This document shows positions 54,081 through 63,808 of a stretch of DNA of 64,000 bases, piece by piece (within the stretch, counting starts at the first letter, position 1; each line of letters begins with the position of its first letter). Below the pieces are notes generated by a model. The model made no database searches. It saw only the letters and a program-made list of their open reading frames with translations, and was not told where the DNA came from. A program made the translations under genes and the position numbers. Origin of the DNA: CAZBBC01 sp964489835 (lineage in GTDB: Bacteria > Calditrichota > Calditrichia > JAJRVZ01); NCBI GenBank assembly GCA_964489835.1, contig CAZBBC010000001.1, positions 71,660 to 135,659 of the forward strand. The letters run 5' to 3'.

Positions 54081-55388
54081 ATGACTCAAATGAAGGAAAA
54101 AATCGCGTCGCTTTTACCAGCATGGCGTGAGAGAGTGGTTCGATTGTTGAAAGAACATGGTGACACTGAAGTGGGGCCGGTGAAAATCAGCCAATTTTAT
54201 AACGGCATGCGTGGTGTTAAATGTCTGACAACAGACATATCATATCTTGACCCGTTTGAAGGTATTCGTTTTCGGGGTTTTACAATTCCTGAAACGCTTG
54301 AAAAGTTACCACGTGCCCCGGGGGCAGAAATGCCTTATGTCGAAGGACATCTCTATTTGTTACTGACCGGAGAAATTCCCACCGATGATCAGGTGGAGGA
54401 AGTAAACAAAGATTTACAGAAAAGGGGCAAAGTACCCGGTTATGTATGGGATACACTTCGGGCACTTCCAAAAGATACCCATCCGATGACGATGTTCTCG
54501 ATTGCTATAATGGCGTTACAAAAAGAGTCGGTTTTTGTGAAAAAATATAATGAAGGCATGAGTAAATTTGATTATTGGGATCCGATGTATGAAGATGCAA
54601 TGAATCTATTTGCCAAGCTACACACAATGGCCGCTTTTATCTATCGGTATAAGTATAAGGATGGAGACATCATTGAACCGGATTTCAGCATGGATTATGG
54701 CAAAAACTTTGCCCATATGATGGGAGTAGCTACACCCTATGATGAACTCTCCAGACTATATTTTATCCTCCATAGTGACCATGAAAGTGGTAATGTTAGT
54801 GCCCATACCACTCATTTGGTTGCATCCGCTCTCTCTGACTGCTATTACTCCTTATCGGCCGGTCTGAATGGTTTGGCTGGTCCATTGCATGGTCTTGCCA
54901 ATCAGGAGGTTTTGCGGTGGATTCAGGATTTGATGAATAAGATGGGTACAGAGACACCAACCGTTGAGCAAATGAAAAAATTTGTGTGGGATACCTTAAA
55001 ATCCGGCCAAGTGATCCCGGGATATGGTCATGCGGTATTGAGAAAAACAGATCCGAGATATGCCGCCCAAAGAGACTTTTCCTTAAAGCACTTGCCTGAT
55101 GATCCAATATTTAAAGTAGTAAGTATGTTGTATGATATTGTTCCACCGATTCTTGAGGAACAAGGTAAAGCAAAAAATCCGTGGCCTAATGTTGATGCTC
55201 ATTCCGGTGTTATTCAATGGCATTATGGTGTAACAGAATATGATTTCTATACCGTAATGTTTGGTGTAGGACGGGCGATGGGTGTATTACCTAATATTAT
55301 CTGGGATCGTGCTTTGGGACAGGCGATTGAAAGACCCAAATCGCTTACTCTTGATATGCTGGAAGAGATAGCCGGAATCAAGAAATAA
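54081..55388 (+). CDS. gltA: Citrate synthase, mitochondrial/eukaryote-like (Si) type
   Basis: 435 residues from the ATG at 54081, preceded by GGAG; the upstream part of the open frame is not used. The catalytic residues line up with the pig heart enzyme: His270 (GPLHGLANQEV), His317 (PGYGHAVLRKTDPRY) and Asp372 (NVDAHSGV). Long stretches (HSDHE.GNVSAH, GKAKNPWPN, FGVGRAMGVL) are closer to mitochondrial citrate synthase than to the hexameric E. coli type, as known for Geobacter and some Bacteroidetes. It condenses acetyl-CoA with oxaloacetate in the TCA cycle and probably lacks NADH control. Confidence 0.96.
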   Translation: MTQMKEKIASLLPAWRERVVRLLKEHGDTEVGPVKISQFYNGMRGVKCLTTDISYLDPFEGIRFRGFTIPETLEKLPRAPGAEMPYVEGHLYLLLTGEIPTDDQVEEVNKDLQKRGKVPGYVWDTLRALPKDTHPMTMFSIAIMALQKESVFVKKYNEGMSKFDYWDPMYEDAMNLFAKLHTMAAFIYRYKYKDGDIIEPDFSMDYGKNFAHMMGVATPYDELSRLYFILHSDHESGNVSAHTTHLVASALSDCYYSLSAGLNGLAGPLHGLANQEVLRWIQDLMNKMGTETPTVEQMKKFVWDTLKSGQVIPGYGHAVLRKTDPRYAAQRDFSLKHLPDDPIFKVVSMLYDIVPPILEEQGKAKNPWPNVDAHSGVIQWHYGVTEYDFYTVMFGVGRAMGVLPNIIWDRALGQAIERPKSLTLDMLEEIAGIKK

Positions 55389-55408
55389 ATTTATTTTGCT
55401 CTTATGAA

Positions 55409-55438
55409 AAAGGCGTTTCGATTGTGGAACGCCTTTTC
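55409..55438. terminator. Bidirectional terminator between citrate synthase and ABC exporter genes
   Basis: AAAAGGCGTT (55409-55418) and AACGCCTTTT (55429-55438) are perfect 10-base arms with a 10-base loop. It starts 20 bases after the gltA stop and lies 6 bases beyond the stop of the convergent ABC gene (55444). Confidence 0.85.
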
Positions 55439-55443
55439 GTGGT

Positions 55444-57237
55444 TTATGATCGGCTACCAACCAATTCCTGGGCCTGATACTGTAATAAATATAATTGAAA
55501 ATACAACCCCTTTTTCTCGAGTAATTCCTGATGCGTACCGATTTCACGAATGCTTCCTTTATGCAAAACAATAATTTTGTCTACATCCTTTATGGTCGAT
55601 AAACGGTGCGCAATGATCAGTGAAGTCCGGCTTTTCATCAAAGTTTTCAATGCTTTCTGGATCAGAAGTTCTGTTTCTGTATCCACACTGGATGTGGCCT
55701 CATCTAAAATCAGGATCCGTGGATTTACAACCAGCGCCCGGGCGAATGAAATCAGTTGTTTTTGACCCATTGAGAGCATTATTCCGCGTTCTTTCACCAC
55801 TGTTTCGTACTGCTGGGGTAGTTTTTCGATAAACGTACTGGCGTTTACTTGCTGTGCGGCCCATTTCACAGTATCCATGGAGATATGATCATTCCCCAGG
55901 CGAATATTTTCTGCCACAGTTCCGGAAAAAAGAAAGACGTCCTGCAGCACAACAGCCATTTGGCGTCTTAAAGACTTTAAATTCCATTCTAATATTGAAA
56001 TATCATCTACATTTATATCACCCCGTTGAATATCATACTGGCGCCCTAGAATATTAATTAAACTGGTTTTACCGGCGCCAGTATGACCAACAATGGCGAC
56101 ACTTTCCCCAGGATTAAGGTCAAAAGAGATGTCTTTTAGTACAAACTCTGATTCATTATAGGCAAAATAAACATTTTTAAACGTTATTTTACCCATGATG
56201 TTTTCAATCTGTTGGCCACTCCCTTGTGGACTTTTAATTGACACGGGAGTATCCAGTAAATTGAAAATTCTTTCTGAAGAAGCCATTGCCTGCTGTAAAA
56301 TATTATATTTTTCTGATAAATCACTGATGGGGCGGAAAAACATCTGGGCATATTGGATAAAAGCGACCAACGCACCAAAAGTGGTTAATCCCTCCACCTT
56401 AAAAACACCACCCCGCCATATAACCAGTGCAATCGCAAAGGCACCAACCAGCTCAATCGCGGGATAAAAAAGAGCAAAATAGAAGACTGTTTTGACGTGT
56501 GCCTTGGTATGCTCGTAATTGACATTTGAAAAAGTCTGAAAATTTTTTTCAACTCTGTTAAAAACCTGTACAATGGACATACCGGTAATGTTTTCCTGGA
56601 CATAGGTATTAATTCGAGCGACCCACCTTCGAATACGTCTGAAAGCGTCGCGAACGCGTAAACGAAAAAAAATAGTGATTAAAAACAGGATTGGAATAAT
56701 GGACAATATCCATATTGCCAGTCGCGCATCCAAATATAGTAATGCGCCGATAATGCCTGCCAATAAGAAGATATCTCCAAAAATGGAAACAATACCCTGT
56801 GTAAACATTTGATTGAGGGCTTCAACATCAGAAGTCACACGTGTCATTAGTCGGCCAACCGGATTTTTATCGAAAAAGGAAAGCGATAATGACTGGATAT
56901 GACGAAAAATCTTTGAACGTATATCAAACATTAATTGTTGTCCGAAGTACTGCGTTACAAAGATTTGAGCATACTGGGTGATAAAAATTAATACAAGCGC
57001 TATAAAATATACGATCAAAATAAGGTATAATCCGGAGATCTGTTTTTGCGAAATATATTTGTCAATGGCCAGTTTGGTTAGATACGGTCCGACAAGTTGT
57101 AAAAATGAGCCCAGTAATGTCAAAAGAACACCAAAAAAGATTAAACGCCTGTAAGGGATGGTATAAACAAGCAATCGCTTCATCAGCCTGGTATCATATG
57201 CTTTTCCGGTAATTTCGTCTTCTTGCATAAATTTCAT
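55444..57237 (-). CDS. ABC exporter half-transporter (MsbA/MdlB-like)
   Basis: About 597 residues from the ATG at 57237; the ATG at 57228 is an alternative. A six-helix type I exporter domain (about 20-320) precedes an ATPase with Walker A GHTGAGKTSL, signature LSMGQ, Walker B ILILDEATSSVD and H-loop IIAHRLST. It should form a homodimer. Substrates of this type include lipid A, peptides and drugs; none can be assigned here. The 358-base divergent gap to the next gene holds nothing I can name. Confidence 0.93.
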   Translation of the reverse strand: MKFMQEDEITGKAYDTRLMKRLLVYTIPYRRLIFFGVLLTLLGSFLQLVGPYLTKLAIDKYISQKQISGLYLILIVYFIALVLIFITQYAQIFVTQYFGQQLMFDIRSKIFRHIQSLSLSFFDKNPVGRLMTRVTSDVEALNQMFTQGIVSIFGDIFLLAGIIGALLYLDARLAIWILSIIPILFLITIFFRLRVRDAFRRIRRWVARINTYVQENITGMSIVQVFNRVEKNFQTFSNVNYEHTKAHVKTVFYFALFYPAIELVGAFAIALVIWRGGVFKVEGLTTFGALVAFIQYAQMFFRPISDLSEKYNILQQAMASSERIFNLLDTPVSIKSPQGSGQQIENIMGKITFKNVYFAYNESEFVLKDISFDLNPGESVAIVGHTGAGKTSLINILGRQYDIQRGDINVDDISILEWNLKSLRRQMAVVLQDVFLFSGTVAENIRLGNDHISMDTVKWAAQQVNASTFIEKLPQQYETVVKERGIMLSMGQKQLISFARALVVNPRILILDEATSSVDTETELLIQKALKTLMKSRTSLIIAHRLSTIKDVDKIIVLHKGSIREIGTHQELLEKKGLYFQLYLLQYQAQELVGSRS

Positions 57238-57595
57238 TTTTCTTTTATATGATTTAAATTTATAAAAAGCAGTAATTATTCCTGTATAACAAAGTAGTAT
57301 CCGGTATACTGATAGGCGTAGCGGTAAAAACAAAAATAAATATTGCAAAATAACCCGGATTTTTCTTCTCAGATATTGTCAAAACGTTATAATATGAGTA
57401 GTGGTAAACCAACAAATTGTCCGGCTGAAATATAAATATAACACTATTCAAGATTGAATTCATTTTTATATGATGAAGGTTTAAATCTGCTCCCTTTGAT
57501 TTTTTCTAAACATTTATTCATTTTTTTATTAAATTGCCCGTTCAATTCTAAAAAACACTCCCGCATTACAAGATATAATCTCAGGAGAATATTCT

Positions 57596-58942
57596 ATGGA
57601 TGTTCAACGTGGTCAATGGAGCTCAAAGTTAGGATTCATCTTTGCTGCTGCAGGATCTGCCATCGGTTTGGGTAATATCTGGCGATTTCCCTATGTGGTT
57701 GGGGAAAACGGAGGAGCAGCTTTTGTTTTGATATATATTGTTTTTGTAATCATCATCGGATTGCCCTATATGATTGCCGAGCTTGCTCTAGGCCGTTCAA
57801 CACATAAAAATCCGGTCGGTGCTATCAGTGCCATTATACCTGGATCAATCTGGCGGTGGGTTGGTGTTCTTGGTGTATTAACCGGTGTGGGTATTCTCTC
57901 TTTTTATGGTGTGATTGCCGGATGGACCTTTGGTTATATTATTAAAATGGCGGTAGGTAAAATTGGCGCCTTTTCTGAATTTGTCTCAAATCCCTGGATC
58001 GTTTTGTTACTCTTTGCTTTTTTTATGTTACTTACTACTCTGATCGTTTATGGAGGTGTTGAAAGAGGAATTGAACGATGGTCTAAAATCCTGATGCCGG
58101 TTCTCTTTGTTTTACTGATCGGATTGATCATATATTCGAATTCCCTGGAGGGGTCCGGTCGTGGATTGACTTTTTATTTACAGCCGGATTTTTCAAAAAT
58201 TACCGGTAAAGTCATGCTAGCTGCTTTAGGACAGGCATTTTTTTCATTGAGCCTGGGAATGGGATTGATGATCACTTACGGTAGTTATGTGTCCAGGGAA
58301 GACAATCTAGTTAGTTCTGCTTTTTATATTGCTTTATTCGATACGATGATTGCTATTATGGCCGGGTTGATTATTTTCCCGGCACTTTTTGCCATGGGGG
58401 AAAGTCCAAGCGCCGGACCTTCGCTCGTGTTTGTTGTATTTCCTAAGCTTTTTACACAGATGCCGGGTGGTTTAGCTGTTGGAACATTTTTCTTCCTGCT
58501 ACTTTCAGTCGCAGCACTCACTTCTACCATCTCTCTATTAGAAGTGCCCGTTGCCTATTTGGTGGATGAGAAAAAGGTCAGTCGAAAAAAAATTGTATGG
58601 GTGGTTGCCGCTTTTACCTTCATTGTTGGAATTCCGTCAGCGTTATCTCAAGGTGCCACAGAATTTTTTAGTAATTTCGCTTTATTACCTGAAAGATTAA
58701 GTCCCGTGGATTTTCTCAGTCATATGAGTTTTATTTTTGGAGACTTTTCGTTGGCATTCGGCGCCTTGTTGCTATCATTATTTGTGGGCTGGGTGTGGGG
58801 TGGATCAAAGGCAGCAAATGAAATCGATACCGGTTCTCCTTTTTTCAGTAGAACCAGGTCTATCTGGATCTTTATGATCCGTTATTTCGTACCGTTGGTT
58901 GTATTTCTGATATTACTGAATCTATTTGGGATTTTTGACTAA
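57596..58942 (+). CDS. Neurotransmitter:sodium symporter family transporter (LeuT-like)
   Basis: 448 residues with about 11-12 TM helices. The N-terminal GSAIGLGNIWRFPYVVGENGGAAF is the hallmark of the NSS family and contains the unwound TM1 that binds Na+ and substrate. Members co-transport amino acids with sodium. CAGGAG is upstream. The stop overlaps the next start by one base (TAATG). Confidence 0.95.
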   Translation: MDVQRGQWSSKLGFIFAAAGSAIGLGNIWRFPYVVGENGGAAFVLIYIVFVIIIGLPYMIAELALGRSTHKNPVGAISAIIPGSIWRWVGVLGVLTGVGILSFYGVIAGWTFGYIIKMAVGKIGAFSEFVSNPWIVLLLFAFFMLLTTLIVYGGVERGIERWSKILMPVLFVLLIGLIIYSNSLEGSGRGLTFYLQPDFSKITGKVMLAALGQAFFSLSLGMGLMITYGSYVSREDNLVSSAFYIALFDTMIAIMAGLIIFPALFAMGESPSAGPSLVFVVFPKLFTQMPGGLAVGTFFFLLLSVAALTSTISLLEVPVAYLVDEKKVSRKKIVWVVAAFTFIVGIPSALSQGATEFFSNFALLPERLSPVDFLSHMSFIFGDFSLAFGALLLSLFVGWVWGGSKAANEIDTGSPFFSRTRSIWIFMIRYFVPLVVFLILLNLFGIFD

Positions 58943-60405
58943 TGGGATTTTTTGATCACTTTCTCTATTGGACGAGAGAATTAGATCTGATTTTCTGGGG
59001 TCCCGGAATGATCACTCTTCTGCTATTAACCGGAGTATTTCTCACCATTCGTACGCGTGGCGTACAATTTACTCATTTTTGGCATTCCCTGAAGCTAATT
59101 TTCTCCAAAGAATCACATTCGGAAGAGGGGCGGGGTGATATTTCCCCTTTTGCTGCGCTCATGACGGCTCTGGCGGCCACGGTCGGTAATGGAAACATCG
59201 CAGGTGTAGCTACTGCCATTGCGATTGGAGGGCCGGGAGCACCGGTATATATGTGGATTGCCGGCATTTTTGGAATGGCAACAAAGTATGCCGAAGGATT
59301 TCTTGGGGTAGAGTATCGTGAAGTCGCCCCCAATGGTACCATGGCAGGTGGACCGATGTATTATGTCAAAAACGGATTAAAAAACAAAAAATTGGGGCGA
59401 TGGTTAGGCGGTGCTTTTGCTTTTTTTGGTGCGATTGCCTGTCTGATCGGTACAGGAAATATGGCCCAGTCCAATTCAATGACCGCCTCCCTGGCAAATA
59501 CCATTAACCGTGCGTTTCATGGCGGGGTTGCCGGAGAACAGGCCCCGGCCATCTATTACTTCCTGATCGGGGCCGTGATCGCTGTTATGGTAGGGATGGT
59601 CATCATCGGTGGAATTAAAAAGATTGGTCACGTATCTGAAAAACTTGTCCCGTCGATGATTGTTTTTTATATCTTTTTTGCCTTGATTATCATTATAGCC
59701 AATATCGATCAGATACCGGACGCTTTTGTGTTGATTTTTAAGTCAGCATTCGGTCTTCAGCCATTGGTCGGTGCATCGGTTGGATTGGCCATTCAAAATG
59801 GTGTTAGCCGGGGCTTACTTTCCAATGAGGCTGGGCTGGGATCTGCAGCTATTGCCCAGGGAGCTTCCACATCGGATGAACCAACTAAAAATGGTTTAAT
59901 TGCAATGACAGGTGTGTTTATTGATACTATTCTGGTTAATTCGATGACTACCCTGACTATTATATTGACAGGTGCCTATATGCAAACACAAGCCTGGCAG
60001 GGTCTGGGCGCTGCCAATAATATCACCAGCATTCTTGTCACCCAAAAAGCATTTAATTCCGTTATTCCCTATGGTTTGGGTGGAGCAATTATCGCCATTG
60101 CATCTTTTGTTTTTGGCTATACCACCTTGATTGGCTGGTCATATTATGGTGAAAAGTGTATCGAGTATTTTGGTGGAAATAGAGTTATTATGCCCTATCG
60201 TTATATATTCATAACAGTTCTTTTCTTTGGGGCTATAATTACACCTATTGCCGGAGTTAGTTTTGACTATCTCAATATTGTATGGTACATTGGGAATATC
60301 GGTAATGCGCTAATGGCCTTTCCAAATCTAGTGGGGCTTTTATTATTGGCAGGTGTCGTGGCAAAAGTTACCCGACAACGTTTGTTTAATTCAGAAGGGG
60401 TATAA
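58942..60405 (+). CDS. Alanine/glycine:cation symporter (AGCS family)
   Basis: 487 residues, about 11 TM helices. FAALMTALAATVGNGNIAGVATAI and FGMATKYAEGFLGVEYRE are AGCS signature stretches, and NEAGLGSAAIAQGAS follows. It takes up alanine or glycine with Na+ (or H+). It is translationally coupled to the NSS gene, making a two-transporter amino-acid operon. Confidence 0.95.
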   Translation: MGFFDHFLYWTRELDLIFWGPGMITLLLLTGVFLTIRTRGVQFTHFWHSLKLIFSKESHSEEGRGDISPFAALMTALAATVGNGNIAGVATAIAIGGPGAPVYMWIAGIFGMATKYAEGFLGVEYREVAPNGTMAGGPMYYVKNGLKNKKLGRWLGGAFAFFGAIACLIGTGNMAQSNSMTASLANTINRAFHGGVAGEQAPAIYYFLIGAVIAVMVGMVIIGGIKKIGHVSEKLVPSMIVFYIFFALIIIIANIDQIPDAFVLIFKSAFGLQPLVGASVGLAIQNGVSRGLLSNEAGLGSAAIAQGASTSDEPTKNGLIAMTGVFIDTILVNSMTTLTIILTGAYMQTQAWQGLGAANNITSILVTQKAFNSVIPYGLGGAIIAIASFVFGYTTLIGWSYYGEKCIEYFGGNRVIMPYRYIFITVLFFGAIITPIAGVSFDYLNIVWYIGNIGNALMAFPNLVGLLLLAGVVAKVTRQRLFNSEGV

Positions 60406-60406
60406 T

Positions 60407-60697
60407 ATGGAAAGCCCAATGTCATTTGTGAAAATGTATTCAACAGACTGGTGTTATGATTGTAAAGCGATGCTTTCTTTTTTTGAAGAAAAGAATGTGG
60501 CTTATAAAGTCATCCATGTTGATAATAATCCCCAGGCAATGGAAAAGTTAAAACAGCTTTGTGGCGGGAAAAAAATAGTTCCCACCCTGGAAATAGATGG
60601 TAAAATATATGTCAATCCTTCCATCGATCATATGAAGGCGGTTGTTCATCCCCTTATTAAACCCGATAGCTACTCGCCATCAGAAAAAGATGAGTAA
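60407..60697 (+). CDS. Glutaredoxin-like protein
   Basis: 96 residues from the ATG at 60407, right after the AGCS stop. The redox site is CYDC within YSTDWCYDCKAMLSFFEE, followed by the thioredoxin-fold cis-Pro region KIVPTLEIDGK. The fold is Grx/mycoredoxin-like with a two-Cys site. It is the third gene of the symporter operon; a link to transport is not evident. Confidence 0.88.
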   Translation: MESPMSFVKMYSTDWCYDCKAMLSFFEEKNVAYKVIHVDNNPQAMEKLKQLCGGKKIVPTLEIDGKIYVNPSIDHMKAVVHPLIKPDSYSPSEKDE

Positions 60698-60739
60698 AAT
60701 ATTTATTTTAACTCTTGATTCCATAGGCAAATTTTATTA

Positions 60740-60770
60740 AAAAAGGGTATATATATTACACGCCCTTTTT
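60740..60770 (+). terminator. Rho-independent terminator just upstream of the YchF-like gene
   Basis: AAAAAGGG (60740-60747) and CCCTTTTT (60763-60770) with a 15-base loop. The ATG of the next gene is only 13 bases on and its GGAGG site (60774-60778) starts 4 bases after the stem. This would end the symporter operon or attenuate transcription into the next gene. Confidence 0.7.
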
Positions 60771-60782
60771 ATTGGAGGAAGT

Positions 60783-61868
60783 ATGCAGATTGGAATCGTT
60801 GGGTTACCGTTCTCCGGAAAATCAACCCTGTTCGAAACTTTATTATCTCATAAAATTCACGAACCGACCGGCAAATTTAAAAATGAACCGGAACGCGGTA
60901 TTGTTCAGGTTCCGGATGAAAGGTTATATGACTTAAGTCGGATTTTTAATCCCCCGAAAATAGTACATACAACAATCGAATATATAAAAGTTTCCGGATT
61001 GGAAAAAGAGGGGCACCGGGGATCGGGATTACCTGGCCAGTTTTTATCAAATATGAAAACGGTTGAGCTCATTCTTGTAATGATCAGGGCTTTTGATAAT
61101 GATGTCTATCCTCACCCGATGGGAAGTGTTGATCCCCGGAGAGATATCAATTTTATAAACACCGAGTTTCTTTTAAATGATCTGTCGATTGTTGAAAATC
61201 GTATTGAAAAACTTGAAAAACTGGTAATGAAGACTCAGGCGGAAAAAGACAAAAATGAACTGGAAGTATTAAAAAAGTGCCAGTCTGTTCTTGAGGAAGG
61301 GCATCCGATTCGTGAACTGGAGCTTACAGAACGTGAGGAACAAATTATCAAGGGTTTTCAGTTTTTGAGTGCAAAACCACTTTTATTTGTTTTAAACATC
61401 AATGAAACAGACATTGATAAAAGTGAGGAACTAATTCAACCATTTCAATCAACCATTGCCAAGAAATGTGCCATTACCGCATTGAGTGCAGAAATAGAGA
61501 AAGAGATCTCTCAATTGGAAGAGGAAGATATCGGAGACTTTCTCGCAGATCTAAATATTTCAGAACCGGCAACAAAAAAACTGATCCGGGTTTCTTACGA
61601 ATTACTCGGCTTGATCTCTTTTTTTACTGTTGCCAGCAATGAATGCCGTGCCTGGACAATTCCCAAGGGTTACACGGCCCAAAAGGCAGCCGGTACCATT
61701 CACACCGATATGGAAAAGGGATTTATACGGGCGGAAGTCGTGCATTACGAAACTCTTATGACATATGGCAGCTTAAATGCGTGTAAAGAAAATGGACTGC
61801 TCAGACTAGAAGGTAAAGAATATGTGGTTAAGGATGGTGATACACTAACGATGCGTTTTAATGTCTGA
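60783..61868 (+). CDS. YchF-like P-loop NTPase with altered G3 motif
   Basis: 361 residues, the length of YchF/OLA1 (about 363). The P-loop GLPFSGKST (7-15), an NxxE-type NINETD in the G4 position, a coiled-coil insert (about 130-175) and a C-terminal TGS-type domain (DUF933, with LISFFTVASNECRAWTIPKGYTAQKAAGTIHTDMEKGFI) all follow the YchF plan. YchF normally has DIAGL as its G3 (Walker B) motif; here it is KVSGL, with Lys69 in place of the Asp. YchF is a ribosome-binding ATPase, and this one may be a divergent paralogue. The ATG follows GGAGG. Confidence 0.85.
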   Translation: MQIGIVGLPFSGKSTLFETLLSHKIHEPTGKFKNEPERGIVQVPDERLYDLSRIFNPPKIVHTTIEYIKVSGLEKEGHRGSGLPGQFLSNMKTVELILVMIRAFDNDVYPHPMGSVDPRRDINFINTEFLLNDLSIVENRIEKLEKLVMKTQAEKDKNELEVLKKCQSVLEEGHPIRELELTEREEQIIKGFQFLSAKPLLFVLNINETDIDKSEELIQPFQSTIAKKCAITALSAEIEKEISQLEEEDIGDFLADLNISEPATKKLIRVSYELLGLISFFTVASNECRAWTIPKGYTAQKAAGTIHTDMEKGFIRAEVVHYETLMTYGSLNACKENGLLRLEGKEYVVKDGDTLTMRFNV

Positions 61869-63425
61869 TTATTGGGTTAGTTGCTCGTTCAGACCGAATA
61901 GATCAGGTAAAACCTGCAATAGATCAGATGGTAAAAGCGAGGTTAGACCATAAGCAGATCGTAACATTTCGGCCGCTTCACCGTGAATATAATTACCGCA
62001 AATGGCAGCCTCTCCCGGATCCAAACCTCTAACCAATAAACCACCAATGATTCCGGCCAGCACATCCCCACTGCCACCTTTTGCTAAACCGGCATTTCCT
62101 GTCGGATTAACATATATTTGTCCTTTGGGAAAGCCCACCATGGATGGAGCTCCTTTTAAATTAAGATAAAATTTTTTATCCGAAAGAAATGTTTTCAGGC
62201 AATGCCAGGGTTGAGACTGAATTTCTTCTTTATCGAAGGAGGTCAGTCTCAGGAACTCTCCATAGTGGGGAGTGAGTACAAAATTTTTGCCCAGTTCCCT
62301 GGTAATATCCGGGAACTCCGAAAGTGCGAAAAGAGCATCTGCATCGATAACTGTCGGCTTGTCGGATTTTTTGCAGTATTCAATACTGGCTTGCAACACT
62401 TTTAAAGTTTCTTGGCCTCTTCCACTTCCGGGGCCAAGGATCACACCGTCCGCCCAATCTATTCTGTCTTTAATCCGTGAGAAAGCTTTTTGTGACACCA
62501 TCCCCTCTTCGGTCTCAGGTAAAGGTACTGTCAAACCTTCCGTGATTTTAATTTCCAGTACCGGATTCAAACTCTCCGGTATTCCAATATTAACCAATCC
62601 CACCCCGGTACGAAGTGCCGCGGACGCAGCCAAGGCGGCGGCACCGGTCATACCCGGAGACCCGGCAAGAATGAACAATTTTCCGGCCGTATATTTATGA
62701 GCGTCTGCATCAAGGATGGGGAAGTTTAGATCAGAATATTCAACCAAATTTAAGGTTACGTCTTCAGAGTTTTTAACAGAAATTGGCATACCGATATCTG
62801 CAATTTTTAATTCTCCGATATTCTTTTTTGCAGGATAGAATAAATGGGCATATTTTGGCAGAGCCATCGTGACTGTTAAATCGGCGACAATAGCTGTTCC
62901 GGGTATTGTTGCTAAATCCCCATTCAGTCCACTGGGCATATCAACAGAAACGATAGGGGCGGAAATTTCATTCAAGAACTCTATTATTTCCTTAATCAGA
63001 CCCTTTACCGCCCCTTTGATACCTGTCCCCAGCAAAGCATCAACAATTAGGGTCGGGCAATGATTATTCGATAGCTGATCGACAGAATGGATAACCCTGA
63101 CGGGGATTAGATAATTTTTACATATGAGATAATTTGTTTTTGCATCACCAGTCAAATCTCCCGGATCACCAATAGCAAATATCTGAACGTCATATCCATT
63201 ATTAAAAAGATGACGGGCGATCACGTAACCATCACCGCCATTGTTTCCTTTTCCACAATATACATCAATGGTACCGTGGATGCCGTTTTCAGACAGAAAC
63301 TCGCGAATAAATTCAAAAGTATGCCTACCGGCATTTTCCATCAAAATAATACCGGGCACTTCCAACTCACGGATGGTAAGATCATCCATGGTTCTCATTT
63401 GATCATTGGATACGATTTTTATCAT
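61869..63425 (-). CDS. nnr: Bifunctional NAD(P)H-hydrate epimerase/dehydratase
   Basis: 518 residues. The N-terminal YjeF/NnrE epimerase domain (about 1-215) has NAGRHTFEF, GKGNNGGDGYV and DMPSGLNG. The C-terminal ADP-dependent dehydratase (NnrD, about 230-518) has AGSPGMTGAA, GPGSGRG, VIDADALFAL, LTPHYGEFLRL and NPTGNAGLAKGGSGDVLAG. Together they repair damaged NAD(P)H. It overlaps acpS by 4 bases (ATGA). It converges with the YchF-like gene with no space between the stops. Confidence 0.96.
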   Translation of the reverse strand: MIKIVSNDQMRTMDDLTIRELEVPGIILMENAGRHTFEFIREFLSENGIHGTIDVYCGKGNNGGDGYVIARHLFNNGYDVQIFAIGDPGDLTGDAKTNYLICKNYLIPVRVIHSVDQLSNNHCPTLIVDALLGTGIKGAVKGLIKEIIEFLNEISAPIVSVDMPSGLNGDLATIPGTAIVADLTVTMALPKYAHLFYPAKKNIGELKIADIGMPISVKNSEDVTLNLVEYSDLNFPILDADAHKYTAGKLFILAGSPGMTGAAALAASAALRTGVGLVNIGIPESLNPVLEIKITEGLTVPLPETEEGMVSQKAFSRIKDRIDWADGVILGPGSGRGQETLKVLQASIEYCKKSDKPTVIDADALFALSEFPDITRELGKNFVLTPHYGEFLRLTSFDKEEIQSQPWHCLKTFLSDKKFYLNLKGAPSMVGFPKGQIYVNPTGNAGLAKGGSGDVLAGIIGGLLVRGLDPGEAAICGNYIHGEAAEMLRSAYGLTSLLPSDLLQVLPDLFGLNEQLTQ

Positions 63426-63808
63426 CTTTTAAATGGGTCTCCCTGAATTATAACAAAAGCAATGGCATTATCGTTGGTATGTGAAAGGGAAAGAAAAACA
63501 GTGCGGCCAGAGACAAGATTTGCCGTTTGCCCGTGAAATTTAAAATAGGGCTTTCCTAAATGGTCATTTTCAACTTCAATTTCTTTCCATTGTAAACCAC
63601 TGCGCAATCCGGTTCCCAGGGCTTTTAATAAGGCCTCTTTTGCCGCAAAACGGGCGGCCAGAGAGGTGTGCTTTTCAATCTTTTTTTCACAATACCCGGC
63701 TTCCTGGTCTGTAAAAACTTTCTGAAGAAAGCGCTTTCCGTGTTTTTCTTCAAGACTACGGATTCTGCTCACATCACAGACATCAACGCCGATTGCTACA
63801 ATTGACAT
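63422..63808 (-). CDS. acpS: Holo-[acyl-carrier-protein] synthase
   Basis: 128 residues from the ATG at 63808; the upstream extension of the open frame is not used. The Mg-binding Asp8 is in GIDV-like GVDVCDVSRI and Glu58 in AARFAAKEALLKALG. It transfers 4'-phosphopantetheine from CoA to ACP. The acpS-nnr pair is a common gene arrangement. Confidence 0.95.
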   Translation of the reverse strand: MSIVAIGVDVCDVSRIRSLEEKHGKRFLQKVFTDQEAGYCEKKIEKHTSLAARFAAKEALLKALGTGLRSGLQWKEIEVENDHLGKPYFKFHGQTANLVSGRTVFLSLSHTNDNAIAFVIIQGDPFKR

